Below, piece by piece: positions 24,488-31,983 of a DNA stretch of 34,166 nt. The position numbers were made by a program, and so were the translations under genes. This DNA is from Bacteroidales bacterium UBA1745. Its GTDB lineage: Bacteria > Bacteroidota > Bacteroidia > Bacteroidales > UBA932. A model generated the notes under the pieces. It was given only the letters and a program-made list of their open reading frames with translations. It searched no databases and had not been told where the DNA came from. Within the stretch, counting starts at the first letter, position 1; each line of letters starts with the position of its first letter. The stretch lies in contig DCHT01000007.1 in the NCBI GenBank assembly GCA_002314885.1, forward strand, positions 1 to 34,166. Direction: 5' to 3'.

Positions 24488-25707
24488 TAAAGGTCATATT
24501 GCGCAAGGGCAGGGAAGAATCCCTGCGCCGTTTTCATCCGTGGGTGTTCTCAGGCGCCGTGTCTGAGATTCAGGGTTCCCCTGCAGAGGGCGACCTCGTA
24601 GCCGTGCACGCCAGTGACGGTTCCTTCCTCGCCTGCGGTCACTACCAGATAGGTTCCATTTCAGTCCGCGTTCTCAGCTTCAACGAGGATGCGCTCCGTC
24701 CGGATTTCTTCGAGGTTATGATAGGCAGGGCTCTCGACGTGAGGGTTGCCGCCCGTCTTGCAACCGACCCGATGGCAGAGTCTCCGGTTGAGGCTCCCGA
24801 GGGTACGAACTGCTATCGCCTCGTACACGGTGAGGGCGACGGTCTTCCAGGGCTCATCATCGACTACTATGACGGCGTGTGCGTGATGCAGGCTCACTCA
24901 GTGGGTATGTTCCGCGCAAAGAACCGCATCTGCGAGGCTCTCAAGGCTGTTTATGGCCCAGCCCTCAAGGCTGTTTACGACAAGAGTTCAGGTACCGCCC
25001 CTTTCAAGGCCGGCCTCGATCTCGTGGATGGCTACATCTATCGTGCGGAAGGCTTCAATGACGACGAGCAGGTGGTGCTCGAGAACGGTCACAAGTTCTA
25101 TGTGAACTGGACCAGCGGCCAGAAGACAGGCTTCTTCCTCGACCAGAGGGAAAACCGAAACCTCGTCGGACGCTATGCCAAGGGCCACAATGTCCTCAAC
25201 CTCTTCTGCTACACCGGCGGTTTCTCCATCTACGCCCTCGCTGCAGGTGCCAAGCACGTGGATTCCGTCGACTGCTCCAAGAAGGCTATGGATATGGTTG
25301 ACCGCAACGTCGAGCTCAACGGCTTCACCAGCGAGCAGCACACTTCCTACTGCGCCGATGCCATCGATTTCGTGAAGGCCGCTCCGGACGAGAAATATGA
25401 CCTCATCATCGTGGATCCGCCAGCATTCGCAAAGCATCGTGGTGTGCTCAAGAATGCCCTCAGGGCCTATCAGAGGCTCAATGCGGCAGCCATCGCCAAG
25501 GTCGCTCCTGGCGGACTCGTATTCACCTACAGCTGCTCTCAGGTCGTAGACAAGGAAGCGTTCGCGCTCGCAGTGTTCAGCGCCGCAGCATCAGTGGGCC
25601 GCAGCGTCCGCATCCTGGACCGACTCAACCAGCCTGCCGACCACGCCGTGAACATCTATCATCCGGAAGGGGAGTACCTCAAGGGCCTTCTTCTCTACGT
25701 GGAGTAA
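24484..25707 (+). CDS. rlmI: 23S rRNA (cytosine-5-)-methyltransferase, RlmI family
   Basis: The protein has 407 residues from the ATG at 24484 (the ATGA overlap with the exonuclease). A PUA RNA-binding domain fills the N-terminal 75 or so residues (VILRKGREESLRRFHPWVFSGAV). A central segment (YRLVHGEGDGLPGLIIDYYDG) follows, then a Rossmann methyltransferase domain: SAM motif I NLFCYTGGFSIYA, motif IV VDPPAFAK, and the m5C catalytic cysteine in TYSCSQ. E. coli RlmI methylates C1962 of 23S rRNA; the same target is assumed. tRNA-Cys lies just downstream under its own promoter. Confidence 0.88.
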   Translation: MIKVILRKGREESLRRFHPWVFSGAVSEIQGSPAEGDLVAVHASDGSFLACGHYQIGSISVRVLSFNEDALRPDFFEVMIGRALDVRVAARLATDPMAESPVEAPEGTNCYRLVHGEGDGLPGLIIDYYDGVCVMQAHSVGMFRAKNRICEALKAVYGPALKAVYDKSSGTAPFKAGLDLVDGYIYRAEGFNDDEQVVLENGHKFYVNWTSGQKTGFFLDQRENRNLVGRYAKGHNVLNLFCYTGGFSIYALAAGAKHVDSVDCSKKAMDMVDRNVELNGFTSEQHTSYCADAIDFVKAAPDEKYDLIIVDPPAFAKHRGVLKNALRAYQRLNAAAIAKVAPGGLVFTYSCSQVVDKEAFALAVFSAAASVGRSVRILDRLNQPADHAVNIYHPEGEYLKGLLLYVE

Positions 25708-25724
25708 ATCTTTTGCGTATTGCA

Positions 25725-25756
25725 TTTGGCAATTAGGAATTAATTCGTATATTTGC
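25725..25756 (+). promoter_or_regulatory. tRNA-Cys promoter (-33 TTTG, -7 TATATTTGC)
   Basis: TTTG at 25725-25728 and TATATTTGC at 25748-25756 are 19 bases apart, a full consensus. The tRNA 5' end is 15 bases further on. Confidence 0.8.
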
Positions 25757-25771
25757 ATTCCCAATACAATT

Positions 25772-25842
25772 GGTGCGTTGGCCGAGGGGCTAGGCACAGG
25801 TCTGCAAAACCTGCTACAGTGGTTCGATTCCGCTACGCACCT
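25772..25842 (+). tRNA. tRNA-Cys (GCA)
   Basis: The acceptor stem GGTGCGT (25772-25778) pairs with ACGCACC (25835-25841), with discriminator T at 25842, the usual U73 of tRNA-Cys. The anticodon stem is CAGGT/ACCTG with loop CTGCAAA, so the anticodon is GCA (25804-25806). The T arm is AGTGG-TTCGATT-CCGCT. CCA is not encoded and must be added by the CCA enzyme. It is 71 bases long and transcribed from its own promoter. Confidence 0.95.
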
Positions 25843-25885
25843 CAAAAAGGACTTCTCAGTTTCTGAGAAGTCCTTTTTGAGTTTT
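25841..25885 (+). terminator. Terminator of tRNA-Cys overlapping the tRNA 3' end
   Basis: A perfect 19-bp stem (25841-25859 with 25863-25881) with a TTT loop is followed by TTTT. The first two bases of the stem are the last two bases of the tRNA, so the hairpin and the acceptor end share sequence. Confidence 0.9.
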
Positions 25886-25891
25886 ATACTA

Positions 25892-25913
25892 TTGGAGGGG
25901 CGTACCCCTCCAA
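25892..25913 (+). repeat. Short perfect palindrome, possible intergenic repeat unit
   Basis: TTGGAGGGG and CCCCTCCAA form a 9-bp stem around CGTA. It is not followed by a T run, so it is not a standard terminator. It lies in the gene-free stretch between the tRNA terminator and the aqpZ promoter; 25914-25960 shows nothing I can name. Confidence 0.55.
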
Positions 25914-25960
25914 ACCTCCCTGTGGTCGCCGTTGGCTCCGAAGTCCTGCTATCTTTTCTG

Positions 25961-25991
25961 CTAACAGTCACGAGTTGCGTGACTGTTGGAG
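25961..25991 (+). repeat. Copy 2 of the dispersed 32-bp palindromic element, upstream of aqpZ
   Basis: CTAACAGTCACG (25961-25972), loop AGTTG, then CGTGACTGTTGGAG (25978-25991): a 10-bp perfect stem at 25963-25972/25978-25987. GCGTGACTGTTGGAG (15 bases) and CTAACAGTCA (10 bases) are both identical to the minus strand of 17571-17601. It covers the interval between the putative -33 and -7 boxes of aqpZ, as an operator would. It is followed by T6, so it could also act as a hairpin. Confidence 0.75.
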
Positions 25992-26008
25992 ATTTTTTGT
26001 AACTTTGA
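25975..26008 (+). promoter_or_regulatory. aqpZ promoter (-7 TAACTTTGA)
   Basis: TAACTTTGA at 26000-26008 fits TAnnTTTG. TTG at 25975-25977 is 22 bases upstream and falls in the loop of the palindrome. The leader to the ATG at 26032 is about 20 bases. Confidence 0.6.
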
Positions 26009-26031
26009 AGTATTATATAATTACTACAATT

Positions 26032-26709
26032 ATGAAAAAGTACATTGCTGAAATGGTCGGAACTATGGTTCTGACATTAATGGGCTGCGGCACAGCAGTC
26101 TTCGTTGGTTGCGGTGAGCCTGCTGGCGTTGCTGCTACTGCTCTCGCATTCGGTCTTTCCGTCATCGCTATGGCTTACACCATCGGCGGTATCTCCGGTT
26201 GCCACATCAACCCTGCAATCACCCTCGGTGTTGCTCTCTCCGGCCGTATGAGCTGGAAGGACGCCTGTGGTTACTGGGTAGGTCAGGTTCTCGGCGGTAT
26301 CATCGGTGCTGCAATCCTCTTCGCTATCTGCGCTGTCGCAGGTGTTGAGATGGGCGGTGCTAACGGTGTCGCAAATGCCGGTGGCGTATGGGGTGCTTGC
26401 CTCGTTGAGGTAGTTGCTACCTTCATCTTCGTCCTCGTCGTTCTCGGTACCACTGATGAGAAGAAGGGTGCTGGCAACCTCGCAGGTCTTGCAATCGGTC
26501 TCACCCTCGTGCTCGTGCACCTCGTTTGCATCAACCTTACCGGTACTTCAGTGAACCCTGCCCGCAGCTTCGGTCCTGCTCTCTTCGTAGGCGGCCAGGC
26601 TCTCAAGGACGTTTGGGTATTCATCGCTGCTCCTCTCGTAGGTGCTGCTCTCTCCGCTGTAGTATGGAAGGGCCTCGTTTGTGAGGGCTGCAAGTGCTGC
26701 AAGAAGTAA
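26032..26709 (+). CDS. aqpZ: Aquaporin Z
   Basis: The protein has 225 residues from the ATG at 26032. Six membrane helices and two half-helices carry NPA boxes at N60 (CHINPAIT) and N175 (TSVNPARS). The selectivity filter residues F40, H163, T172 and R178 match the water-specific AqpZ set, so water rather than glycerol is predicted. The C-terminus is unusual: CEGCKCCKK, with Cys at 217, 220, 222 and 223, a possible metal-binding or redox-sensitive cytoplasmic tail. uvrA starts 22 bases downstream without a visible promoter or terminator. Codon bias is strong, so it is probably abundant. Confidence 0.93.
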   Translation: MKKYIAEMVGTMVLTLMGCGTAVFVGCGEPAGVAATALAFGLSVIAMAYTIGGISGCHINPAITLGVALSGRMSWKDACGYWVGQVLGGIIGAAILFAICAVAGVEMGGANGVANAGGVWGACLVEVVATFIFVLVVLGTTDEKKGAGNLAGLAIGLTLVLVHLVCINLTGTSVNPARSFGPALFVGGQALKDVWVFIAAPLVGAALSAVVWKGLVCEGCKCCKK

Positions 26710-26731
26710 AAGACTTACAACTTAGGTATTA

Positions 26732-29578
26732 ATGGAGGTCGAAGGCAGAATATCGATCAAGGGCGCGAGGGTCAATAACCTCAAGAACATTGATCTCGAG
26801 ATTCCGAGGGGAAAGCTCGTAGTCGTGACCGGTATTTCCGGTTCCGGCAAGTCATCCCTTGCCTTCGACACTCTATTTGCCGAAGGACAGCGCCGTTTTG
26901 CGGAAAGTCTGTCCTCCTATGCCCGTCAGTTCCTGGGCAGGATGTCCAAGCCTGACGTGGACCTGATTGAAGGCATTCCGCCTGCGATAGCCATCGAACA
27001 GCGTGTGAACATACGCAATCCGCGCTCGACCATAGCCACCACTACGGAGATATATGACTATCTGAGGCTTCTGTATGCCAGGATTGGACGCACTATCTCG
27101 CCTATATCCGGGGAGGAAGTGAAATGCCATTGCGTCAACGACGTGATGGAATATCTCTTCTATCCGACTGCGGCCGAGGAGGCAAAACTGGCCTATATAC
27201 TCGTGGACCTCGACTGGGAAAAGCGCGAGGACAAGGTGGAACTGATGCTTGCGCTCAAGGAGGAGGGCTATTCCCGCTTCCTCGTGGACGGCAAGCCGGT
27301 CCGCATCGAAAATGAGATGCAGCAGGCGGCAGAAGGCACGTTCCACGACGACGTGTGGCTGCTTGTGGACCGCGTCAGACTTGACTGCAGCAGGGAAGGA
27401 CAGGACTGGGAAGACACCAAAGCCCGCGTGCTTTCTTCAATCGAGACGGCCTTCGCAAAGGGCGACGGGGCCCTTGTGATCTACAAGGAACTGCCCGATC
27501 ACAAGCCTCCATTCGAACTGCATCGATTCTCGACCCGCTTCGAGGCGGATGGGATGACATTCGTGCAGCCGGATGAATATCTGTTCAGTTTCAACAGCCC
27601 TCTGGGCGCCTGCCCTGTGTGCGGCGGCCTGGGCAAGATAATAGGCATCAGCGAGGATCTCGTGGTGCCTGACAAGAGCAAGAGCATCTACGACGGTGCC
27701 ATCGCCTGCTGGAAAGGCGACAAGATGGGTTGGTTCAAGGATCAGCTCATACTCAATGCCGAACGTTACGGCATACCTGTGTTCACTCCTTGGTGCAATC
27801 TCAGCGAGGAGGTACGCAGGAAAATCTGGAAAGGTTGTCCCGGACCTACTGAGGAAACCAGCCTGATCGGCTTGGACGAATTCTTCCAGTGGGTGGAGAA
27901 GAACCGCTACAAGATACAATATAAATATATGCTCAGCCGCTATTCGGGCAAGACTACCTGCCACGAGTGCGGCGGCAGCAGGCTTCGCCGCGAGGCCCTC
28001 TATGTGAAGGTGGGCGGCAAGAACATACACGAACTTCTGTCGATGAACGTCGGCAGCCTCCTGAACTTCCTGACTGAACTGGAACTTTCTCCATACGAGA
28101 AGTCCATCGCAGGCAAGGCCGTGGAGGAGATAGTCACACGTCTGAAATATATCCAGGACGTCGGACTTTCCTATCTCACTCTCAACCGTACCTCCAACAC
28201 TCTTTCCGGAGGTGAGAGCCAGAGAATCAATCTTGTGACTGCACTTGGGAGCTCGCTCGTGGGTTCCCTCTATATACTTGACGAGCCTTCGATAGGCTTG
28301 CATCCTCGTGATACTGACCGACTTATCTCCGTTCTCAAGCGTCTCCGCGATCTCGGCAACACCATTGTGGTCGTGGAACACGACGAGGAAATAATGAGGG
28401 CGGCGGATATGCTCATAGATATGGGCCCTAAGGCTGGCAATGCCGGCGGAGAGGTCATATTCCAGGGCGTGCTGCCTGCGGAGACCGACTCCAGGTCCCT
28501 GACCCTCCAATATCTCAACGGAGTGCGTCAGCGCTATCAGCGCGAGAAGCGCAAGGCCACTTACCACATCACTGTGGAAGGCGCAATGGAACACAACCTC
28601 AAGGATGTGGACGTGGAGTTTCCTCTGAACGTGCTCACGGTTGTGACCGGTGTCAGCGGCAGCGGCAAGTCTTCCCTCGTGGGCGACATTTTCTATCCTG
28701 CTCTGTTCAGACATCTGAACGAGACTGGTGAGGCTCCGGGAACCTTCCGCAGGCTCAGCGGCAACCTCGACCGCGTCACTCAGGTGGAATATGTGGACCA
28801 GAACCCTATCGGACGCAGTTCCCGCTCGAATGCGGTGACTTACCTCAAGGTCTATGACGATATCCGAAAACTCCTGGCTGAACAGCAATATGCGAAGATG
28901 AACGGCTACGGACCGGCTCATTTCTCTTTCAATCAGGAGGGCGGACGCTGTCCTGAGTGCCAGGGAGAGGGTTTCGTGAAGATCGGTATGCAGTTTATGG
29001 CGGACGTATCTATGGTCTGCGAGGCCTGCCAGGGCAAGCGTTTCAAGCCGGACATACTCGAAGTGAGATATAAGGGCAAGAATGTGGATGACATACTGGC
29101 TATGAGCGTTTCCGAGGCCATCGAGTTCTTCGGAAGCCAGGAAGATGCCGCTGCAAAGCACATTGCCAGGAGGCTCCAACCGCTTGTGGATGTGGGCCTG
29201 TCCTACATCACTCTGGGCCAGAGCAGCAGCACCCTGTCCGGAGGTGAGAGCCAGCGCATCAAACTGGCTTACTTCCTCTCAATGACCCAGGATTCCACTT
29301 CAGCCCGCAAGAACCATATCCTCTTCATCTTCGACGAGCCTACTACCGGCCTGCATTTCTACGATGTGGAGAAGCTTCTCCGCAGTTTCGACGCTCTTCT
29401 CGCCAAGGGACACAGCGTCGTGGTCGTGGAGCATAATCCGGATGTGATCAGGGCTGCGGACTGGGTGATCGACCTCGGACCCGATGCTGGCGACCAGGGT
29501 GGCGAGGTGGTATTTGCCGGCACTCCTGAAGATCTCGTCAGGAAAGGAAAAACATTTACATCACACTATCTGAAATAA
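26732..29578 (+). CDS. uvrA: Excinuclease ABC subunit A (UvrA)
   Basis: Damage-recognition ATPase of nucleotide excision repair; 948 residues, normal length. It is a tandem ABC ATPase: first Walker A GISGSGKSS (34-42), first signature LSGGESQR near 492, second Walker A GVSGSGKSS near 640, second signature LSGGESQR near 835, and Walker B segments LYILDEPSIGLHPRD and FIFDEPTTGLHFYD. Zinc-binding clusters: CPVCGG...CHECGG in the first half and CPECQG...CEACQG in the second. Bacteroidota often carry more than one UvrA paralogue. The segment EQRVNIRNPRSTIATTTEIYDYLRLLYARIG looks like the less canonical type, so this may not be the only uvrA in the genome. It sits between aqpZ and an acyltransferase gene. 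Confidence 0.94.
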   Translation: MEVEGRISIKGARVNNLKNIDLEIPRGKLVVVTGISGSGKSSLAFDTLFAEGQRRFAESLSSYARQFLGRMSKPDVDLIEGIPPAIAIEQRVNIRNPRSTIATTTEIYDYLRLLYARIGRTISPISGEEVKCHCVNDVMEYLFYPTAAEEAKLAYILVDLDWEKREDKVELMLALKEEGYSRFLVDGKPVRIENEMQQAAEGTFHDDVWLLVDRVRLDCSREGQDWEDTKARVLSSIETAFAKGDGALVIYKELPDHKPPFELHRFSTRFEADGMTFVQPDEYLFSFNSPLGACPVCGGLGKIIGISEDLVVPDKSKSIYDGAIACWKGDKMGWFKDQLILNAERYGIPVFTPWCNLSEEVRRKIWKGCPGPTEETSLIGLDEFFQWVEKNRYKIQYKYMLSRYSGKTTCHECGGSRLRREALYVKVGGKNIHELLSMNVGSLLNFLTELELSPYEKSIAGKAVEEIVTRLKYIQDVGLSYLTLNRTSNTLSGGESQRINLVTALGSSLVGSLYILDEPSIGLHPRDTDRLISVLKRLRDLGNTIVVVEHDEEIMRAADMLIDMGPKAGNAGGEVIFQGVLPAETDSRSLTLQYLNGVRQRYQREKRKATYHITVEGAMEHNLKDVDVEFPLNVLTVVTGVSGSGKSSLVGDIFYPALFRHLNETGEAPGTFRRLSGNLDRVTQVEYVDQNPIGRSSRSNAVTYLKVYDDIRKLLAEQQYAKMNGYGPAHFSFNQEGGRCPECQGEGFVKIGMQFMADVSMVCEACQGKRFKPDILEVRYKGKNVDDILAMSVSEAIEFFGSQEDAAAKHIARRLQPLVDVGLSYITLGQSSSTLSGGESQRIKLAYFLSMTQDSTSARKNHILFIFDEPTTGLHFYDVEKLLRSFDALLAKGHSVVVVEHNPDVIRAADWVIDLGPDAGDQGGEVVFAGTPEDLVRKGKTFTSHYLK

Positions 29579-29579
29579 T

Positions 29580-30485
29580 ATGGCGAACATCAGCTACTAT
29601 CTGCTCAAGGGACTTGTCAGGTCCGTTGGAGCACTGCCTCTCAAGCTGCATTATATGAATGCTAATCTCCTGGCTGTCCTTGCCCGTAAGTTCTATAGAA
29701 CTGATATAGTAAGGGACAACCTCAGGCGCTCTTTCCCTGAAAAGAGCGAAGAGGAGAGGGAAGAGATACTTCGCAAGTTCTACAGACACTTTGCTGACCT
29801 TGCAGTCGAGACCATCTGGTTCGGCAGCAGCAATGTAAAGCGACTCGAAAGGGCCAATATCGCGGAAGTCCTCAATCCGGAAGTCCTCAATGAGGTGTAC
29901 TCCAAATCGGAGAGCGTCTTCGTGATGTATTCCCACGCAGGCAACTGGGAACTCCTGGGCGGTATTGCCGCATATCTTAACGGAAAGGAGTTCTGCGTGT
30001 CTGAGCTCGATTACTGTGCAGTCTACAAGAAGATGCACAGTGAGGCCTGGGACCGTCTGATGATTGAGAACCGCATCGCGCCGGTAGTCGACAAGGCCAA
30101 CTATGACGGACTCATCGAGTCTATGGCCCTCATACGCTATGTCATCAATCATAAGGGCGAGAAGAAGATCTTCACCGTGAACACCGACCAGCATCCATAC
30201 AAGAACTCCAAGGGCTCCGTGATGGTTCGCTTTATGGGGCAGGAGACAGCGTCAATGGCTGCCGTAGCCAATCTCGCGGCCAAATTCCATCTGCCTGTGG
30301 TCTATCAGAGTATGATGATTCCAAGACGTGGCCACTACACCATAGAGTATATTCCTATCTGCGACGATGCTTCCCAGATGCCTGTGGAGGAGATTATGCA
30401 GAAGTATTACGACCTGCTGGAGGCTGACATTCGCAAGCAGCCTGAGAACTATCTCTGGACCCACCGCCGCTGGAAGAAGTTCTAG
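29580..30485 (+). CDS. Lysophospholipid/lipid A acyltransferase family protein (LpxL/HtrB-like)
   Basis: The protein has 301 residues. It starts one base after the uvrA stop, so it is translated from the same mRNA. The N-terminal amphipathic or membrane-associated segment (ISYYLLKGLVRSVGALPLKLHYMNANLLA) is followed by NLRRSFPEKS, typical of LpxL relatives. The acyltransferase HxxxxE motif is H119...E124 in YSHAGNWELL, and substrate-binding segments follow (VNTDQHPYKNSKG, VVYQSM). It probably adds a secondary acyl chain to lipid A at the inner membrane; ornithine or other lipid acylation cannot be excluded. The stop sits in a CTAG shared with the convergent fimbrial gene. Confidence 0.85.
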   Translation: MANISYYLLKGLVRSVGALPLKLHYMNANLLAVLARKFYRTDIVRDNLRRSFPEKSEEEREEILRKFYRHFADLAVETIWFGSSNVKRLERANIAEVLNPEVLNEVYSKSESVFVMYSHAGNWELLGGIAAYLNGKEFCVSELDYCAVYKKMHSEAWDRLMIENRIAPVVDKANYDGLIESMALIRYVINHKGEKKIFTVNTDQHPYKNSKGSVMVRFMGQETASMAAVANLAAKFHLPVVYQSMMIPRRGHYTIEYIPICDDASQMPVEEIMQKYYDLLEADIRKQPENYLWTHRRWKKF

Positions 30486-31975
30486 GGTTCCACCACCAGG
30501 AATATCAGCGCAGAGGTGTCCAACGGTTCACCCACATCATAGCGCAGCATTCCGGATCCTTTCTTTAGTATATCGAGGACGACGTCACTGCCGTCCTCGC
30601 TCAGTTTATAGCTGTAGATGCCCCTCGAGACGTCGAAATCCAGATAATCCTTGTCCAGCTTGCAGCTCATATTAGGTGGGAAGTATTCCGCCCAGATGTG
30701 TACCTGCTCTCCGACACGCGCCTCCAGATAGCCTGTGTTGTGGAATTTCACCCAGGCCGGCTCGATCGCCACGCTGATCCTGCAGTCTGCCTTCACCTCG
30801 CTGCCGTCGGTGGACCAGCAGCTGATGGTGCAGCTTCCGTTCCCAGTGGCCGTGACCGTACCATTGCTGTTGACTGTGGCGACCTCGGGATTGTCGCTGC
30901 GCCACTCAAGGAGGTCATTGCCTGCGTCCTGGGGCAGTACAGTCGCTGTCAGCGTGGCCGTCTGGCCTTTGTAGTTGAATGATAAAGTGTTGAGATTCAG
31001 GCTAATGGACTGCACGAACTTCTTCAGGTCGCCCTTGTCCACTCTCCAGTCATCTCCGTTTCCGAGACCTTCTCCCTTCGGGGTGACCGTGACTGTGTAA
31101 CTGCAGTTGCGTATGACTTCGTAGTCCTGGCCTCCGTCTCCGAGATAGAAGCGGTAGGTGATATATTTGCCGGGATCGTTGTAGAGGGTAGCGGAAACGT
31201 ATTGCGCCTTCATTTCAATGTAGGAGCAGAGGCCTGACTTTTCCTTTCCCTGACGGTTTTCCAGCAGGTATAGATCGCATACTTCCAGGTCTGTCTTGCT
31301 AAAGCCGCTGGAGAAGATCGCATCGGAATTCTCTGCCTTGCTGGGTGCAAACAACAGCACCGATTTGGGACAGCCGCAGACTTTTACGCTCCTGATCAGG
31401 AGACTGACATCCTTGTTCAGCTGGCTGCGGTCTACCCTCAGGCGAACTCTGGCCATAGTGCGCTCCAGAGGCATCGTGAGTTCCTGAACCTTGTCCCCGT
31501 TGATGGCCACGTTCCTCAGGCATCCGCTCATAGGGATTCCAAGCTTGAAATCATCCGGGTAGGCCAGATGGTATCTGAATGCTTCGACTTCTTCCTGCGA
31601 ACTGCAGCGTATTCTATAGCCTATGTTCGCACAGACGTAGATTGAATATCGGTTGTTCTTGAGTATGTCCACCGTACAGCAGTAACCTTCATCTGTCCTC
31701 GTGAGTGCCGAGGCCTGCAGATAGCGGCTGTCTTCCAGTTCGCCTTTGCTGCTGAAGATGAATACGTTGAGGTCCGAGAGCAGGTCCTCGTCAGGGGACG
31801 CCGATTTTGTGGCGAAGTGGGGGAACGGCATCCCGATTCTGAGCTCTGCCGTTCCCTTACCCTTCGCCGGATCCGTTTCACCATCGAATCCTTTGCTGCA
31901 GGCTGCTATACCCAGTAAAACCCAAATACCAATGAATAAGTCAGTCGCAACAATGTATTTTCTATCTCTCTTCAT
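30482..31975 (-). CDS. Fimbrial (Mfa/FimB-like) lipoprotein with a bacterial Ig-like domain
   Basis: The protein has 497 residues from the ATG at 31975; an in-frame TTG at 31987 overlaps the upstream stop and is less likely. Lipoprotein signal: a hydrophobic stretch ending GIAAC, with C26 as the lipidated residue. Residues about 40-320 resemble fimbrillin-type anchor proteins (DLNVFIFSSKGELEDSRYL, YSIYVCANIGY, RTMARVRLRV, SYTVTVTPKG). About 324-403 is a BIG2-like immunoglobulin fold (LEWRSDNPEVATVNSNGTVTATGNGSCTIS). The C-terminal 90 residues are unassigned. In Porphyromonas such proteins form or anchor surface fimbriae. It lies 8 bases after the partner gene upstream, so the two form an operon. 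No chaperone or usher is expected for this fimbria type. Confidence 0.72.
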   Translation of the reverse strand: MKRDRKYIVATDLFIGIWVLLGIAACSKGFDGETDPAKGKGTAELRIGMPFPHFATKSASPDEDLLSDLNVFIFSSKGELEDSRYLQASALTRTDEGYCCTVDILKNNRYSIYVCANIGYRIRCSSQEEVEAFRYHLAYPDDFKLGIPMSGCLRNVAINGDKVQELTMPLERTMARVRLRVDRSQLNKDVSLLIRSVKVCGCPKSVLLFAPSKAENSDAIFSSGFSKTDLEVCDLYLLENRQGKEKSGLCSYIEMKAQYVSATLYNDPGKYITYRFYLGDGGQDYEVIRNCSYTVTVTPKGEGLGNGDDWRVDKGDLKKFVQSISLNLNTLSFNYKGQTATLTATVLPQDAGNDLLEWRSDNPEVATVNSNGTVTATGNGSCTISCWSTDGSEVKADCRISVAIEPAWVKFHNTGYLEARVGEQVHIWAEYFPPNMSCKLDKDYLDFDVSRGIYSYKLSEDGSDVVLDILKKGSGMLRYDVGEPLDTSALIFLVVEP

Positions 31976-31983
31976 CTGTGCTT

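Noticed and set aside
27437..29179. 580-codon open frame antisense to uvrA
   Set aside because: The C- and G-ending codon bias of uvrA leaves few stops on the opposite strand. The frame has no recognisable domain, and uvrA is unmistakable.
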